Positions 1 through 4,931 are shown, numbered from the stretch's first letter. The stretch is 35,196 bases of DNA from a virus (IMGVR_UViG_3300032820_000046:1-35196); one strand, 5' to 3'. The notes: generated from the letters alone by a model not told the origin. Program-made: numbers and translations.

Positions 1-96
1 ATTTATAAAATTACTTAAAATTATACAACTAATAAAAACTGCTAAAGAAACCCCTATTAAAATTGCTGCTATTGCTGCTAATTTGAGTTTGTTCAT
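1..96 (-). CDS. Partial duplicate of the 33-aa membrane peptide gene
   Basis: This is the left-end copy of the gene complete at 35064-35165. It has the ATG (94-96) but runs off the contig edge before the last Gln codon and the stop. It is present twice only because of the end overlap and should not be counted as a second gene. Its start overlaps the stop of the lipoprotein gene at 93-518 as ATGA. Confidence 0.85.
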   Translation of the reverse strand, partial: MNKLKLAAIAAILIGVSLAVFISCIILSNFIN

Positions 97-127
97 TCTT
101 TTATAAAGTCTTTAGTTTGTCCTGTTG
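1..127. repeat. Terminal direct repeat, left copy
   Basis: The first 127 bases are identical to 35070-35196. A repeat of exactly 127 bp at contig ends is the usual signature of a de Bruijn assembler closing a circular or circularly permuted molecule with k=127. It is less likely to be a packaged terminal repeat. The unique genome is then 35,069 bp, and genes at the ends must be read across the join. Confidence 0.97.
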
Positions 128-518
128 CACCTATTGCATATTCTGTTACTCTTAACGTACTATCATTAACTAAATAACCTTTATACCTTTGGCTCATTAA
201 TGTTGCTCCAGTATCAAAGTAATTACTATCAATTGATGCGGACCTAGAATTTATTAGTTGGACCATACCAGAACTTAGGTATTGATTTAATGTAAATGAT
301 ATATTTGTTTGTGTTTGGGTATGCATATCTATTTCCAGGTGTGTAGTAATTCCAGTTGTTTGATCTGCTACCCAGTTATAACAATTATAAGTTCCTTCAA
401 GGTTATACACTATTGTATGTGTGTTGGTTGTTGGTTGTGTTACTTGTGGTGCTGGTAGGCTTTCTTCTTGAGTACAAGAAAATGTTATTATTCCTAGTAT
501 TAGTATTAGTTTTTTCAT
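93..518 (-). CDS. Predicted phage-encoded lipoprotein
   Basis: 141 aa. The N-terminus MKKLILILGIITFSC is a short positive and hydrophobic signal ending in a lipobox-like FSC, so signal peptidase II cleavage and lipidation at Cys15 is expected, placing the protein in the host envelope. The mature part is Thr/Gln-rich, then a small region that could be beta-rich, with no family I recognise. The stop overlaps the start of the next membrane peptide gene (ATGA), which suggests translational coupling. Phage lipoproteins are often superinfection-exclusion or envelope-modifying factors; that role is inference here. Family unknown, secretion call fairly secure. Confidence 0.75.
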   Translation of the reverse strand: MKKLILILGIITFSCTQEESLPAPQVTQPTTNTHTIVYNLEGTYNCYNWVADQTTGITTHLEIDMHTQTQTNISFTLNQYLSSGMVQLINSRSASIDSNYFDTGATLMSQRYKGYLVNDSTLRVTEYAIGATGQTKDFIKE

Positions 519-535
519 AGTATTAAATTTAGTTA

Positions 536-691
536 TTATATTATTGTTAGTTCTTTAACTTTCTTGTAAGCTAATCCAATTGTCTTAAACCTATAACTTC
601 CCGTTTTAGTTTTATTGCAATATTTTGAGCAGTTTTTTATTACATAATTACCATTCAATACTGCTATGTAGTATATTAAATTATTTTTCAT
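536..691 (-). CDS. Small hypothetical protein (51 aa)
   Basis: Open frame of 51 codons filling most of the gap between the lipoprotein gene and the RusA gene. It starts MKNNLIYYIAVLNGNYVIKN and is Lys/Tyr-rich with two cysteines four residues apart (CSKYC). The start follows an A-rich leader like those of its neighbours, and the gap to the next ORF (17 bp) fits the operon packing. No domain is recognisable; a small DNA- or protein-binding accessory peptide is possible. Coding is supported by position and codon usage only. Confidence 0.55.
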   Translation of the reverse strand: MKNNLIYYIAVLNGNYVIKNCSKYCNKTKTGSYRFKTIGLAYKKVKELTII

Positions 692-725
692 TTTAAATTT
701 TTTATTTTCAGTTTATAAAATACTT

Positions 726-1055
726 TTAATCCTTTTTTAATTCTGTAATTGTAAACTCAACAAACTCATTACCTTTTTTAACTTTTACCCTCTTAACATT
801 CATTTCGAATATCAATTTATCATTAAATCCATATTCTTTTGATAATATATCTTGAAATGGTTTAACTGGATTATCAATATCACTGGAAGCACTACTGAAC
901 CCAAAAGTGTAAAACACTTTGTAAGGAGGGTTAGGTATCTTTAGTGATCCTAATAAGAATCTAACATCTTTTTCGTATTTCTTATACTCATCAGTTTTAA
1001 ACCGCCTCCCCTTCCAGCATTTATTAACTGATAATGGTTTAATGTCTATTTTCAT
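726..1055 (-). CDS. rusA: RusA-family Holliday junction resolvase
   Basis: 109 aa, close to the usual 110-140 aa. RusA enzymes are dimeric, metal-dependent endonucleases that cut Holliday junctions symmetrically; in phages they resolve recombination intermediates before packaging. The family signature is visible: an Asp-x-Asp pair (D59, D61) in SDIDNPVKPFQDIL and a third acidic site at FNDK (about D79), matching the catalytic triad pattern of E. coli RusA. The N-terminus has the expected 'plSvNkcw' strand. The start overlaps the upstream HNH gene's stop by four bases. It probably works with the Rad52-type annealing protein at 8925-9395. Confidence 0.88.
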   Translation of the reverse strand: MKIDIKPLSVNKCWKGRRFKTDEYKKYEKDVRFLLGSLKIPNPPYKVFYTFGFSSASSDIDNPVKPFQDILSKEYGFNDKLIFEMNVKRVKVKKGNEFVEFTITELKKD

Positions 1056-1297
1056 AAATTAGTTTTGTGTATTTCCCTGGCTTTATTATTAAACTCTATA
1101 CTTGAATGGCATTTTACATGGCAACTTCTGCAAACTGCTATTAAATTTTCAATATAATCTTTTGTTTTACTGCCTCCCATTCCTTTAGCTGTTAAGTGGT
1201 GAATGTCAACAGCAACAGAACTACATACTTCGCAAAGTATTATATCTTGCTCAATATAATCATAATAATTAAAATAAACTTTTTTATACTTTTTCAT
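1052..1297 (-). CDS. HNH endonuclease
   Basis: 81 aa compact HNH nuclease. Visible are a zinc-binding CxxC (C22, C25), the HNH core beginning DIHH (D31, H33, H34), the Asn of ENL (N51), and a second CxxCH (C56, C59, H60) with H64. This is the beta-beta-alpha-metal fold of small phage HNH proteins, many of which sit near terminase genes and assist packaging. Across the circular join this gene is about 1.3 kb from the terminase genes, so a packaging role is possible, as is homing or recombination. It overlaps rusA by 4 bp. Confidence 0.88.
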   Translation of the reverse strand: MKKYKKVYFNYYDYIEQDIILCEVCSSVAVDIHHLTAKGMGGSKTKDYIENLIAVCRSCHVKCHSSIEFNNKAREIHKTNL

Positions 1298-1306
1298 CTA
1301 GCCATG

Positions 1307-1348
1307 TTAAAAAGGTAAATTATTATGTCTTATTCCTTTTATTGCCAT
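1307..1348 (-). CDS. Possible 13-aa leader peptide with strong Shine-Dalgarno
   Basis: Mini-ORF MAIKGIRHNNLPF, stop at 1307-1309, nine bases before the HNH start codon. It has a textbook GGAGG (1356-1360) seven bases upstream of its ATG, which is rare in this genome. The same frame stays open upstream for about 20 more codons without a standard start, so this may be the tail of a decayed longer gene. It could be a leader peptide coupling translation into the HNH gene. Coding is not proven. Confidence 0.3.
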   Translation of the reverse strand: MAIKGIRHNNLPF

Positions 1349-1407
1349 TAATTGACCTCCAATATTAATTTTTAGATAAGCGTTTGATTTTCTTATTCCG
1401 TTTGGGC

Positions 1408-1623
1408 TTAATTATGTGTACATATTCCTAAATCATATTCTTCACCGCATTTAGGGCAAGGCATATAAATCTTACCTATTTTATCATTTAATTTCTCAAA
1501 TGTAAACGGTAATTTATGCCTATTATTTATTTTAAACTCTCCACCACATTTAGCACAAATTATCCCAGTAGAATGAGAAACAAATCTTTTCTCGTTCATT
1601 TTTAATATTTCCTCTGATTTCAT
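1408..1623 (-). CDS. Small zinc-ribbon protein
   Basis: 71 aa with two CxxC knuckles: CAKCGGEF near residue 23 and CPKCGEEYDL near residue 56, a four-Cys zinc ribbon as in many small phage and transcription-associated proteins. It probably binds DNA, RNA or protein through a structural zinc; no catalytic residues are seen. The leader before the ATG is nearly identical to the leader of the gene at 2221-2460 (one mismatch in 22 bases). The gene is preceded by an attC-like hairpin and is one unit of the cassette-like region. Confidence 0.6.
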   Translation of the reverse strand: MKSEEILKMNEKRFVSHSTGIICAKCGGEFKINNRHKLPFTFEKLNDKIGKIYMPCPKCGEEYDLGICTHN

Positions 1624-1642
1624 AAATTATTATTTAGATTAA
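1621..1642 (-). promoter_or_regulatory. Duplicated leader/start region, copy 1
   Basis: Twenty-two bases ending in the ATG of the zinc-ribbon gene match 2458-2479, ahead of another small gene, with one mismatch. The shared A/T-rich block probably carries the ribosome-recruiting region and suggests a common origin of the two gene starts. Confidence 0.55.
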
Positions 1643-1646
1643 CTAA

Positions 1647-1701
1647 GCCTAACATCATGTAACCAAGCATTAAAACGCTTGTTACACCTACCGTTAGTTG
1701 C
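1647..1701 (-). repeat. attC-like imperfect hairpin
   Basis: Seen on the plus strand in order: GCCTAAC (1647-1653), unpaired ATCAT, GTAACCAAGC (1659-1668), loop ATTAAAAC, GCTTGTTAC (1677-1685), unpaired ACCTACC, GTTAGTTGC (1693-1701). The outer CTAAC pairs with GTTAG. The inner arms pair over nine bases with one extra C bulged on one side. This copies the integron attC layout (RYYYAAC, spacer, arm with extrahelical base, loop, arm, spacer, GTT) at the right length, about 55 bp. It lies directly after the stop of the lipoprotein gene 1704-1919, as a cassette attC would. No integrase gene is present. Confidence 0.5.
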
Positions 1702-1703
1702 AA

Positions 1704-1919
1704 TTATTTTTTGCTTCGTTCTATACAGTATTTACAATTTCCTTTATGTGCCATTTTTCTAAATCCAATCACATATTCGCAACTGTCATATTCTACTACT
1801 TGCCATTGTTCAACTTCTTTTACTCTCATTTTTTGCTCGTGTTCTGAACAACCACAAAAAAGAAAAGCAACTAATAAAGTATATAATGTATAGCTAATAA
1901 GTGTTTTAAATCTTTTCAT
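1704..1919 (-). CDS. Small predicted lipoprotein
   Basis: 71 aa. Residues 1-24 form a signal with two basic residues, a hydrophobic stretch and a lipobox-like FCGC, so Cys24 is the likely lipidated residue. The short mature part has two further Cys near its C-terminus (GNCKYC), possibly a metal or disulfide pair. No family recognised. It lies between an attC-like hairpin (3' side) and hairpin repeat copy 1 (5' side), so it looks like a mobile accessory unit. An envelope role such as exclusion is inference. Confidence 0.6.
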   Translation of the reverse strand: MKRFKTLISYTLYTLLVAFLFCGCSEHEQKMRVKEVEQWQVVEYDSCEYVIGFRKMAHKGNCKYCIERSKK

Positions 1920-1956
1920 TTGTTTATCTATTAAGTTATTAATTTATTTTAGTGTC

Positions 1957-1978
1957 AACGCACCATACAAGGAGCGTT
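1957..1978 (-). repeat. Hairpin repeat, copy 1 of 3
   Basis: AACGC-A-CC-ATACAA-GG-A-GCGTT on the plus strand: five plus two base pairs around one A/A mismatch, with loop ATACAA. Related elements with the same loop and core occur at 3155-3177 and 3419-3440. This copy stands about 37 bp upstream of the 1704-1919 gene; I could not find a convincing long-range partner arm for it. Confidence 0.65.
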
Positions 1979-1997
1979 ATACAAGCTGTAATAAGTA

Positions 1998-2081
1998 ATA
2001 GAGGGTAGGACTCGAACCTACGCTATGACCAACCTATGTTTCAAGGATTCGATACCAACTTCTCATTACAGCAACCTCTAC
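1998..2081 (-). tRNA. tRNA-like element, probably degenerate
   Basis: Read on the minus strand, 84 nt: a 7-bp acceptor-like stem (2075-2081 with 1998-2004, one G-U) and a perfect T-arm with a 5-bp GTAGG/CCTAC stem and loop TTCGAGT. A D-loop-like AGTTGGTA is also present. The anticodon arm does not fold canonically: the best stem around CCTTGAAACATAGG leaves an oversized loop, with GAA at the expected place. There is no encoded CCA. A decayed class II-size tRNA, a tRNA mimic, or a captured attachment-site fragment are the alternatives. Confidence 0.35.
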
Positions 2082-2123
2082 TACTATTACAATATCATTA
2101 AAAAGCCCGTTCTAAAAGTAGCC

Positions 2124-2184
2124 ACGTAGGAAAGGCTTTCTAATATACTAAGGCTTTAAATAAATTTTTTGTGATTTCCTACGT
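2124..2184. repeat. 10-bp inverted repeat in the non-coding region
   Basis: ACGTAGGAAA at 2124-2133 and its exact complement TTTCCTACGT at 2175-2184, separated by 41 bases. The right arm also sits inside GTGA...TCAC (2171-2187). It lies just downstream of the promoter at 2197-2227, so it may fold at the 5' end of the transcript or serve as an operator. Confidence 0.6.
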
Positions 2185-2196
2185 CACTTAAGACTT

Positions 2197-2227
2197 CAAA
2201 TATAGTTATTTATTTATAACCTACAAA
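2197..2227 (-). promoter_or_regulatory. Bacteroidota-type promoter
   Basis: On the minus strand TTTG (2224-2227), 19 bases, then TATATTTG (2197-2204). This matches the Bacteroidota sigma factor consensus TTTG-N19-TAnnTTTG with ideal spacing. Expected start of transcription is near 2190, so it drives the non-coding region and perhaps the genes at 1919 and below. Confidence 0.7.
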
Positions 2228-2460
2228 CTTTTTATTTGTTTTTTTAATTCTTTATTTTCTTTATACAATTCTATTATCTTTTCTCTCATGTGTCTGAAAC
2301 ATTTTACAGTTACATGAAATTGATTCATTTTTTCTAAATATTTATTATCACCTGTTTCAGAAAACTTTATTTTGTATAATTCTGATTGACCAGTCAAGAA
2401 AGTGTCATTAATCAACATTCCTAAATAATCACTTTTTCCGTTATTCTTTATCTTTGCCAT
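2221..2460 (-). CDS. Small hypothetical protein (79 aa)
   Basis: 79 aa, charged, mostly helical in appearance, with a C-terminal basic-acidic stretch (REKIIELYKENKELKKQIKSL region) that looks like a short coiled coil, suggesting dimerisation. No family recognised. The start lies in the duplicated leader shared with the zinc-ribbon gene. The stop region overlaps the -33 box of the promoter at 2197-2227. Confidence 0.55.
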   Translation of the reverse strand: MAKIKNNGKSDYLGMLINDTFLTGQSELYKIKFSETGDNKYLEKMNQFHVTVKCFRHMREKIIELYKENKELKKQIKSL

Positions 2461-2479
2461 AATTTATTATTTAGATTAA
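2458..2479 (-). promoter_or_regulatory. Duplicated leader/start region, copy 2
   Basis: Twenty-two bases, ending in the ATG of the 79-aa gene, match 1621-1642 with one mismatch. See copy 1. Confidence 0.55.
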
Positions 2480-2593
2480 TCGGTATTCCTGTTTTATTTA
2501 TTTGTGCAACATAAATACCCTTTACTTATAAGTGCTTAAACAATTATGTTACACATTAGTGTTTTATATCCCGTTGTTGTAAGTAATATAAAA
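2480..2593. other. Structured intergenic spacer
   Basis: No ORF. It carries several short palindromes on the plus strand (ACTTATAAGT, AACAATTATGTT, ACACATTAGTGT) between GCAAC and GTTGT ends. It may be a further, more decayed spacer of the attC-like type, but pairing is too weak to call. Confidence 0.35.
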
Positions 2594-2776
2594 TTAGCAA
2601 CCTATACACTTTTCTCCAATCGCTATTGCAAAGGCTAATCTTAGGCAAATAAAAATAAGTATTGCCATTATAATTTTAAACATACTCACAACACCACATA
2701 AACGTAATAAAACGCTTCCTATTGGCTTGTAATTTAATTGCTTCATAATTTCTGTGTATTTGTTATTATGCTTCAT
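2594..2776 (-). CDS. Small single-TM membrane peptide
   Basis: 60 aa. A polar N-terminus of about 15 residues precedes a long hydrophobic region (about residues 22-53, VLLRLCGVVSMFKIIMAILI and onward), giving one or two membrane helices, and a Cys-x-x-Cys end (CIGC). No family recognised. It lies in the cassette-like region between two unknown genes. A membrane-acting accessory or toxin-like peptide is possible but not shown. Confidence 0.5.
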   Translation of the reverse strand: MKHNNKYTEIMKQLNYKPIGSVLLRLCGVVSMFKIIMAILIFICLRLAFAIAIGEKCIGC

Positions 2777-2823
2777 AATTCAAAGGTTTTACTACGTTTA
2801 TCTGCAATACGTTGTGTGCAATG

Positions 2824-3081
2824 CTACCAATCACCACAATCCATTCTCTCTACGCTTGTTTGTGCAACTATTTGGTAATGCTCAAAATCAATGTTGTTTG
2901 AATGAGGTGCGTCATCGACATTCATTACATTTATGTTCCCGTGTGCGGATACATATATACAATAATCCATATCTACTATTTCTTTACACGCTTTAGCAAT
3001 CCTATTTAAAGCTGACCTTAGTTTTTTCTCATGAGTAGGGTGTTTTAATAGTTCCTTGTTTTCTATACTCGCTTTTATCAT
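2824..3081 (-). CDS. Hypothetical protein (85 aa)
   Basis: 85 aa soluble protein. The first 40 residues are basic and helical, the rest mixed with several His and Asp residues (YVSAHGNINVMNVDDAPHSN). No motif I can assign. The stop is followed by a small hairpin (GCATTGC-ACACAAC-GTATTGC) and the start is preceded by the long hairpin at 3128-3177. An orphan unit of the cassette-like array. Confidence 0.55.
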   Translation of the reverse strand: MIKASIENKELLKHPTHEKKLRSALNRIAKACKEIVDMDYCIYVSAHGNINVMNVDDAPHSNNIDFEHYQIVAQTSVERMDCGDW

Positions 3082-3127
3082 TTTAATTTATTTTATCTGT
3101 TAAAATTCCGCACATACACACAACAAT

Positions 3128-3177
3128 TTGTATAGTGCATAGTTCGTTCCTCACAACGACACCATACAAGGGGCGTT
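3128..3177 (-). repeat. attC-like hairpin with hairpin repeat copy 2
   Basis: Plus-strand arms TTGTATAGTG (3128-3137) and CACCATACAA (3160-3169) pair over 10 bases with one G-T. Inside them TCGTT (3144-3148) pairs with AACGA (3155-3159) around a six-base loop, leaving six bases unpaired on one side. The ends are AAC (3122-3124) and GTT (3175-3177). It follows the stop codon of the gene at 3176-3376 directly, even sharing the TAA. The right arm contains repeat copy 2 (AACGACACCATACAAGGGGCGTT). Confidence 0.55.
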
Positions 3178-3376
3178 AGCGGTTATTGCTAGAATACATA
3201 AGGGAAAACTCCCACTCTTTTACACATCCTAGCACATCACAGCCTTTTTTGTTTAACATTTCATTGTTTTCTTTACACCATTCTGCAAATTCCATCACTG
3301 CACTAATTGGCTGCAACAAACCGCTAACATTTTGTATAGCACATTGCTTTTCGTTTTTGTCGTTAATATTTTTCAT
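3176..3376 (-). CDS. Hypothetical protein (66 aa, start uncertain)
   Basis: From the ATG at 3376 it encodes 66 aa (MKNINDKNEKQ...). A longer frame to a TTG at 3448 only translates the hairpin repeat, so I reject that start. An internal ATG at about 3297 (MEFAEWCKENNEML...) would give a 39-aa product that begins after the inner arm of the hairpin at 3332-3440. If that hairpin is a true attC-like site, the shorter product is the cassette gene. Cys-rich C-terminal part, no family recognised. Confidence 0.4.
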   Translation of the reverse strand: MKNINDKNEKQCAIQNVSGLLQPISAVMEFAEWCKENNEMLNKKGCDVLGCVKEWEFSLMYSSNNR

Positions 3377-3440
3377 AATATGATAATCAAGTTGTTTTGT
3401 TGTTAATCCGTGATAGGCAACGCGCCATACAAGGGGCGTT
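3332..3440 (-). repeat. Long-range attC-like hairpin with repeat copy 3
   Basis: TTGTATAGCACATTG (3332-3346) pairs with CAACGCGCCATACAA (3418-3432) along all 15 positions, three of them G-T. The outer ends are AAC (3326-3328) with spacer ATT, and spacer GGGGC with GTT (3438-3440). The same end and spacer pattern is seen at 3128-3177. The 71-base loop holds the ATG at 3374-3376. In RNA the stem would enclose the start codon; in DNA it resembles a long attC with a large terminal loop. Confidence 0.55.
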
Positions 3441-3444
3441 GTAG

Positions 3445-3711
3445 TCAATTAAAATTATCTATTTGTTGTTGTAAAAAATCATCATCTATATCAGGCGATA
3501 ACCCTTGCTTGACTAAATATTTGTAGAACAATTTTAACTGTTCGCTTTGCCCTACAACATTAAATAAAGAACATATTTCATCTGCTACTTTTTCAATGTC
3601 GTTTGTCGTGTATCTAACTGCCGTTAGTAATTCAATAATTCGTTTTCTATTTTCCATACGTTCTTTATTTTTAGCGTTAAAATGGTGCTCCTTCATATTG
3701 TCCAAATTCAT
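3445..3711 (-). CDS. Hypothetical protein (88 aa, start uncertain)
   Basis: 88 aa from the first ATG, overlapping the helicase gene's end by 35 bp. Starts at 3696 (83 aa) or 3657 (MENRKRIIELL, 70 aa, no overlap, A-rich leader) are also plausible. The conserved-looking part (IIELLTAVRYTTNDIEKVADEIC) is a helical, possibly HTH-like segment, with an acidic C-terminus. It is probably the last gene of the replication operon. Function unknown. Confidence 0.6.
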   Translation of the reverse strand: MNLDNMKEHHFNAKNKERMENRKRIIELLTAVRYTTNDIEKVADEICSLFNVVGQSEQLKLFYKYLVKQGLSPDIDDDFLQQQIDNFN

Positions 3712-4600
3712 CAGACTTAGGCAAAGGTTTTAATTCTAAATCATTTTTTTTAGTTTGGTTTAATATATTTTGACCATCCATTGTAAAACCTAAACCGCTA
3801 TTAAATTCAAAATCTAATGGATCGTCTATTGCGGAAACTTCACCCCCCGTTTCAGTATCTTTTACTTTTCTTACATAGAGTTCAGTAGTATATTTTCTTA
3901 ATGGATGTCCTAACAATCTATGAAGTGTTATAAAATCATGCGGTCTATTGCCCCATGGCTGTCCTCCTTCGCTTTCACTTTTTCTAGGTGGCATATTATA
4001 ACCAGCATATTCATGTCCCTCTGGATATAATCTCCTTGAAGCCTCACTTGTTACATGAGTATTTACATAAACAGAAATATCTTTACTCATGCAAAAGTTT
4101 ATACATTCATTCAAAAATTGATAATTTGCTGAATGAGTAAACTCTCTATCTAGTCCAGTAAAAGGATCAATTAAACAGCCATCATAATTACCGTCATCAA
4201 ATATTTTTAATAGCTCTTTAGATTTGTAAAAGTTTTTATTATCTACAAAATCAAACCATTCAGAGATTATTAATTCTACTTTAAAAACTTCGCTTAATTC
4301 CATGTCTTGCAATCTTTGTCCAGTATAAAATTGTATTAATTGCCTTACTAATTGACCAGCTTTATTTTCTCCAGAATAAATACACCATTTTAAATTATGT
4401 TTTCTTGATAAAGTTAAAAAATACCACAAAATCCAAATTGTTTTTCCTACGTTATCTAAACCGTTTATAATTGTTAGTTGACCTTTTTTAAATCTTATTC
4501 CATCATCTAACTTTGCTAATCCAGTATCTAAACCTTTTGATATTCTTCCAGCATGATAATCCTGTAAATATTGATTTATTTCGTTTTGATTAGTTATCAT
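3677..4600 (-). CDS. DnaB-like / RecA-fold replicative ATPase
   Basis: 307 aa single P-loop domain. Walker A GLDNVGKT at residues 47-54, Walker B with a hydrophobic strand ending in Asp at about 145 (YDGCLIDPF), and a sensor-like VNTHVTSEASRR region near residue 178 typical of SF4 (DnaB/Twinkle-type) helicase C-domains and related ATPases. The N-terminal primase-binding domain of full DnaB (about 450 aa) is missing. The end (about 280-307) is polar and acidic. Likely the phage replicative helicase or helicase-like motor acting at the fork; downstream of the DUF6291 gene, a usual helicase-loader position. A dedicated primase is not seen, so the host DnaG may serve. Confidence 0.8.
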   Translation of the reverse strand: MITNQNEINQYLQDYHAGRISKGLDTGLAKLDDGIRFKKGQLTIINGLDNVGKTIWILWYFLTLSRKHNLKWCIYSGENKAGQLVRQLIQFYTGQRLQDMELSEVFKVELIISEWFDFVDNKNFYKSKELLKIFDDGNYDGCLIDPFTGLDREFTHSANYQFLNECINFCMSKDISVYVNTHVTSEASRRLYPEGHEYAGYNMPPRKSESEGGQPWGNRPHDFITLHRLLGHPLRKYTTELYVRKVKDTETGGEVSAIDDPLDFEFNSGLGFTMDGQNILNQTKKNDLELKPLPKSDEFGQYEGAPF

Positions 4601-4643
4601 AATTTTTTATTTATAACAATTGTTAAATTTTACATCTTAAAAG

Positions 4644-4931
4644 CTAGTAACCTCTTAATTTAGTAAACTCATCCCAAGTTTTTTTTCCAGCTCGTGGTAT
4701 TCTAGCAAACTGTTTCCAAGTCAAATTTTCTATAAAAGAGGTTTTGTTGAGTTCGTATTCCCACCAATATAACCTTTTTATTGCGTATTTTAATCTACTA
4801 CTGCAATCTTGTAATTTATCCCATTCCAACAAAGGAGTTTTTTTACTTTCATTGTCTTTATTAAAAAATATTTGCTTGTGATAAGCCTCCACAATATCTA
4901 ATGATTTGTTATATTCTTCTCTTGTTATCAT
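4644..4931 (-). CDS. Hypothetical protein with HhH-like C-terminus
   Basis: 95 aa from the ATG at 4931; a GTG at 4955 would add eight residues and overlap the upstream gene. The leader AATTATGATAAC is shared with the helicase gene start. The C-terminal 30 residues (TWKQFARIPRAGKKTWDEF) resemble the helix-hairpin-helix of the RNA polymerase alpha C-terminal domain, so weak nucleic-acid binding is possible. It lies between the replication protein and the helicase. No firm family. Confidence 0.6.
   Translation of the reverse strand: MITREEYNKSLDIVEAYHKQIFFNKDNESKKTPLLEWDKLQDCSSRLKYAIKRLYWWEYELNKTSFIENLTWKQFARIPRAGKKTWDEFTKLRGY

Larger units (their letters stand above)
1985..2190 (-). ncRNA. Possible structured non-coding RNA
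   Basis: About 200 bases without a credible ORF lie downstream of a good Bacteroidota-type promoter (2197-2227). The predicted transcript holds a 10-bp inverted repeat (2124-2133 with 2175-2184), a tRNA-like T-arm and acceptor (1998-2081), and an alternative helix GCTGTAAT/ATTACAGC (2065-2072 with 1985-1992) that extends with G-U pairing to about 11 bp. The acceptor-like and alternative helices cross, so they form a pseudoknot or are mutually exclusive states. No family such as tmRNA, RNase P or a known riboswitch is recognisable. Confidence 0.4.

Noticed and set aside
1-127. Packaged direct terminal repeat
   Set aside because: Its length equals a common assembly k-mer and it lies inside coding sequence; assembly overlap of a circular map is simpler.
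1998-2081. Functional tRNA
   Set aside because: No canonical anticodon stem-loop could be formed, and an alternative helix competes with the acceptor stem; kept only as a tRNA-like element.
2754-2996. Plus-strand ORF of 80 aa over an intergenic region
   Set aside because: It overlaps two minus-strand genes, has no leader of the local type and is rich in Cys/His/Phe typical of antisense frames.
3377-3448. N-terminal extension of the 3176-3376 gene to a TTG start
   Set aside because: The extra 24 codons only translate the hairpin repeat; an ATG with an A/T leader is available downstream.
1300-3720. CRISPR array
   Set aside because: The repeats are only three, unevenly spaced, imperfect and placed at gene ends.
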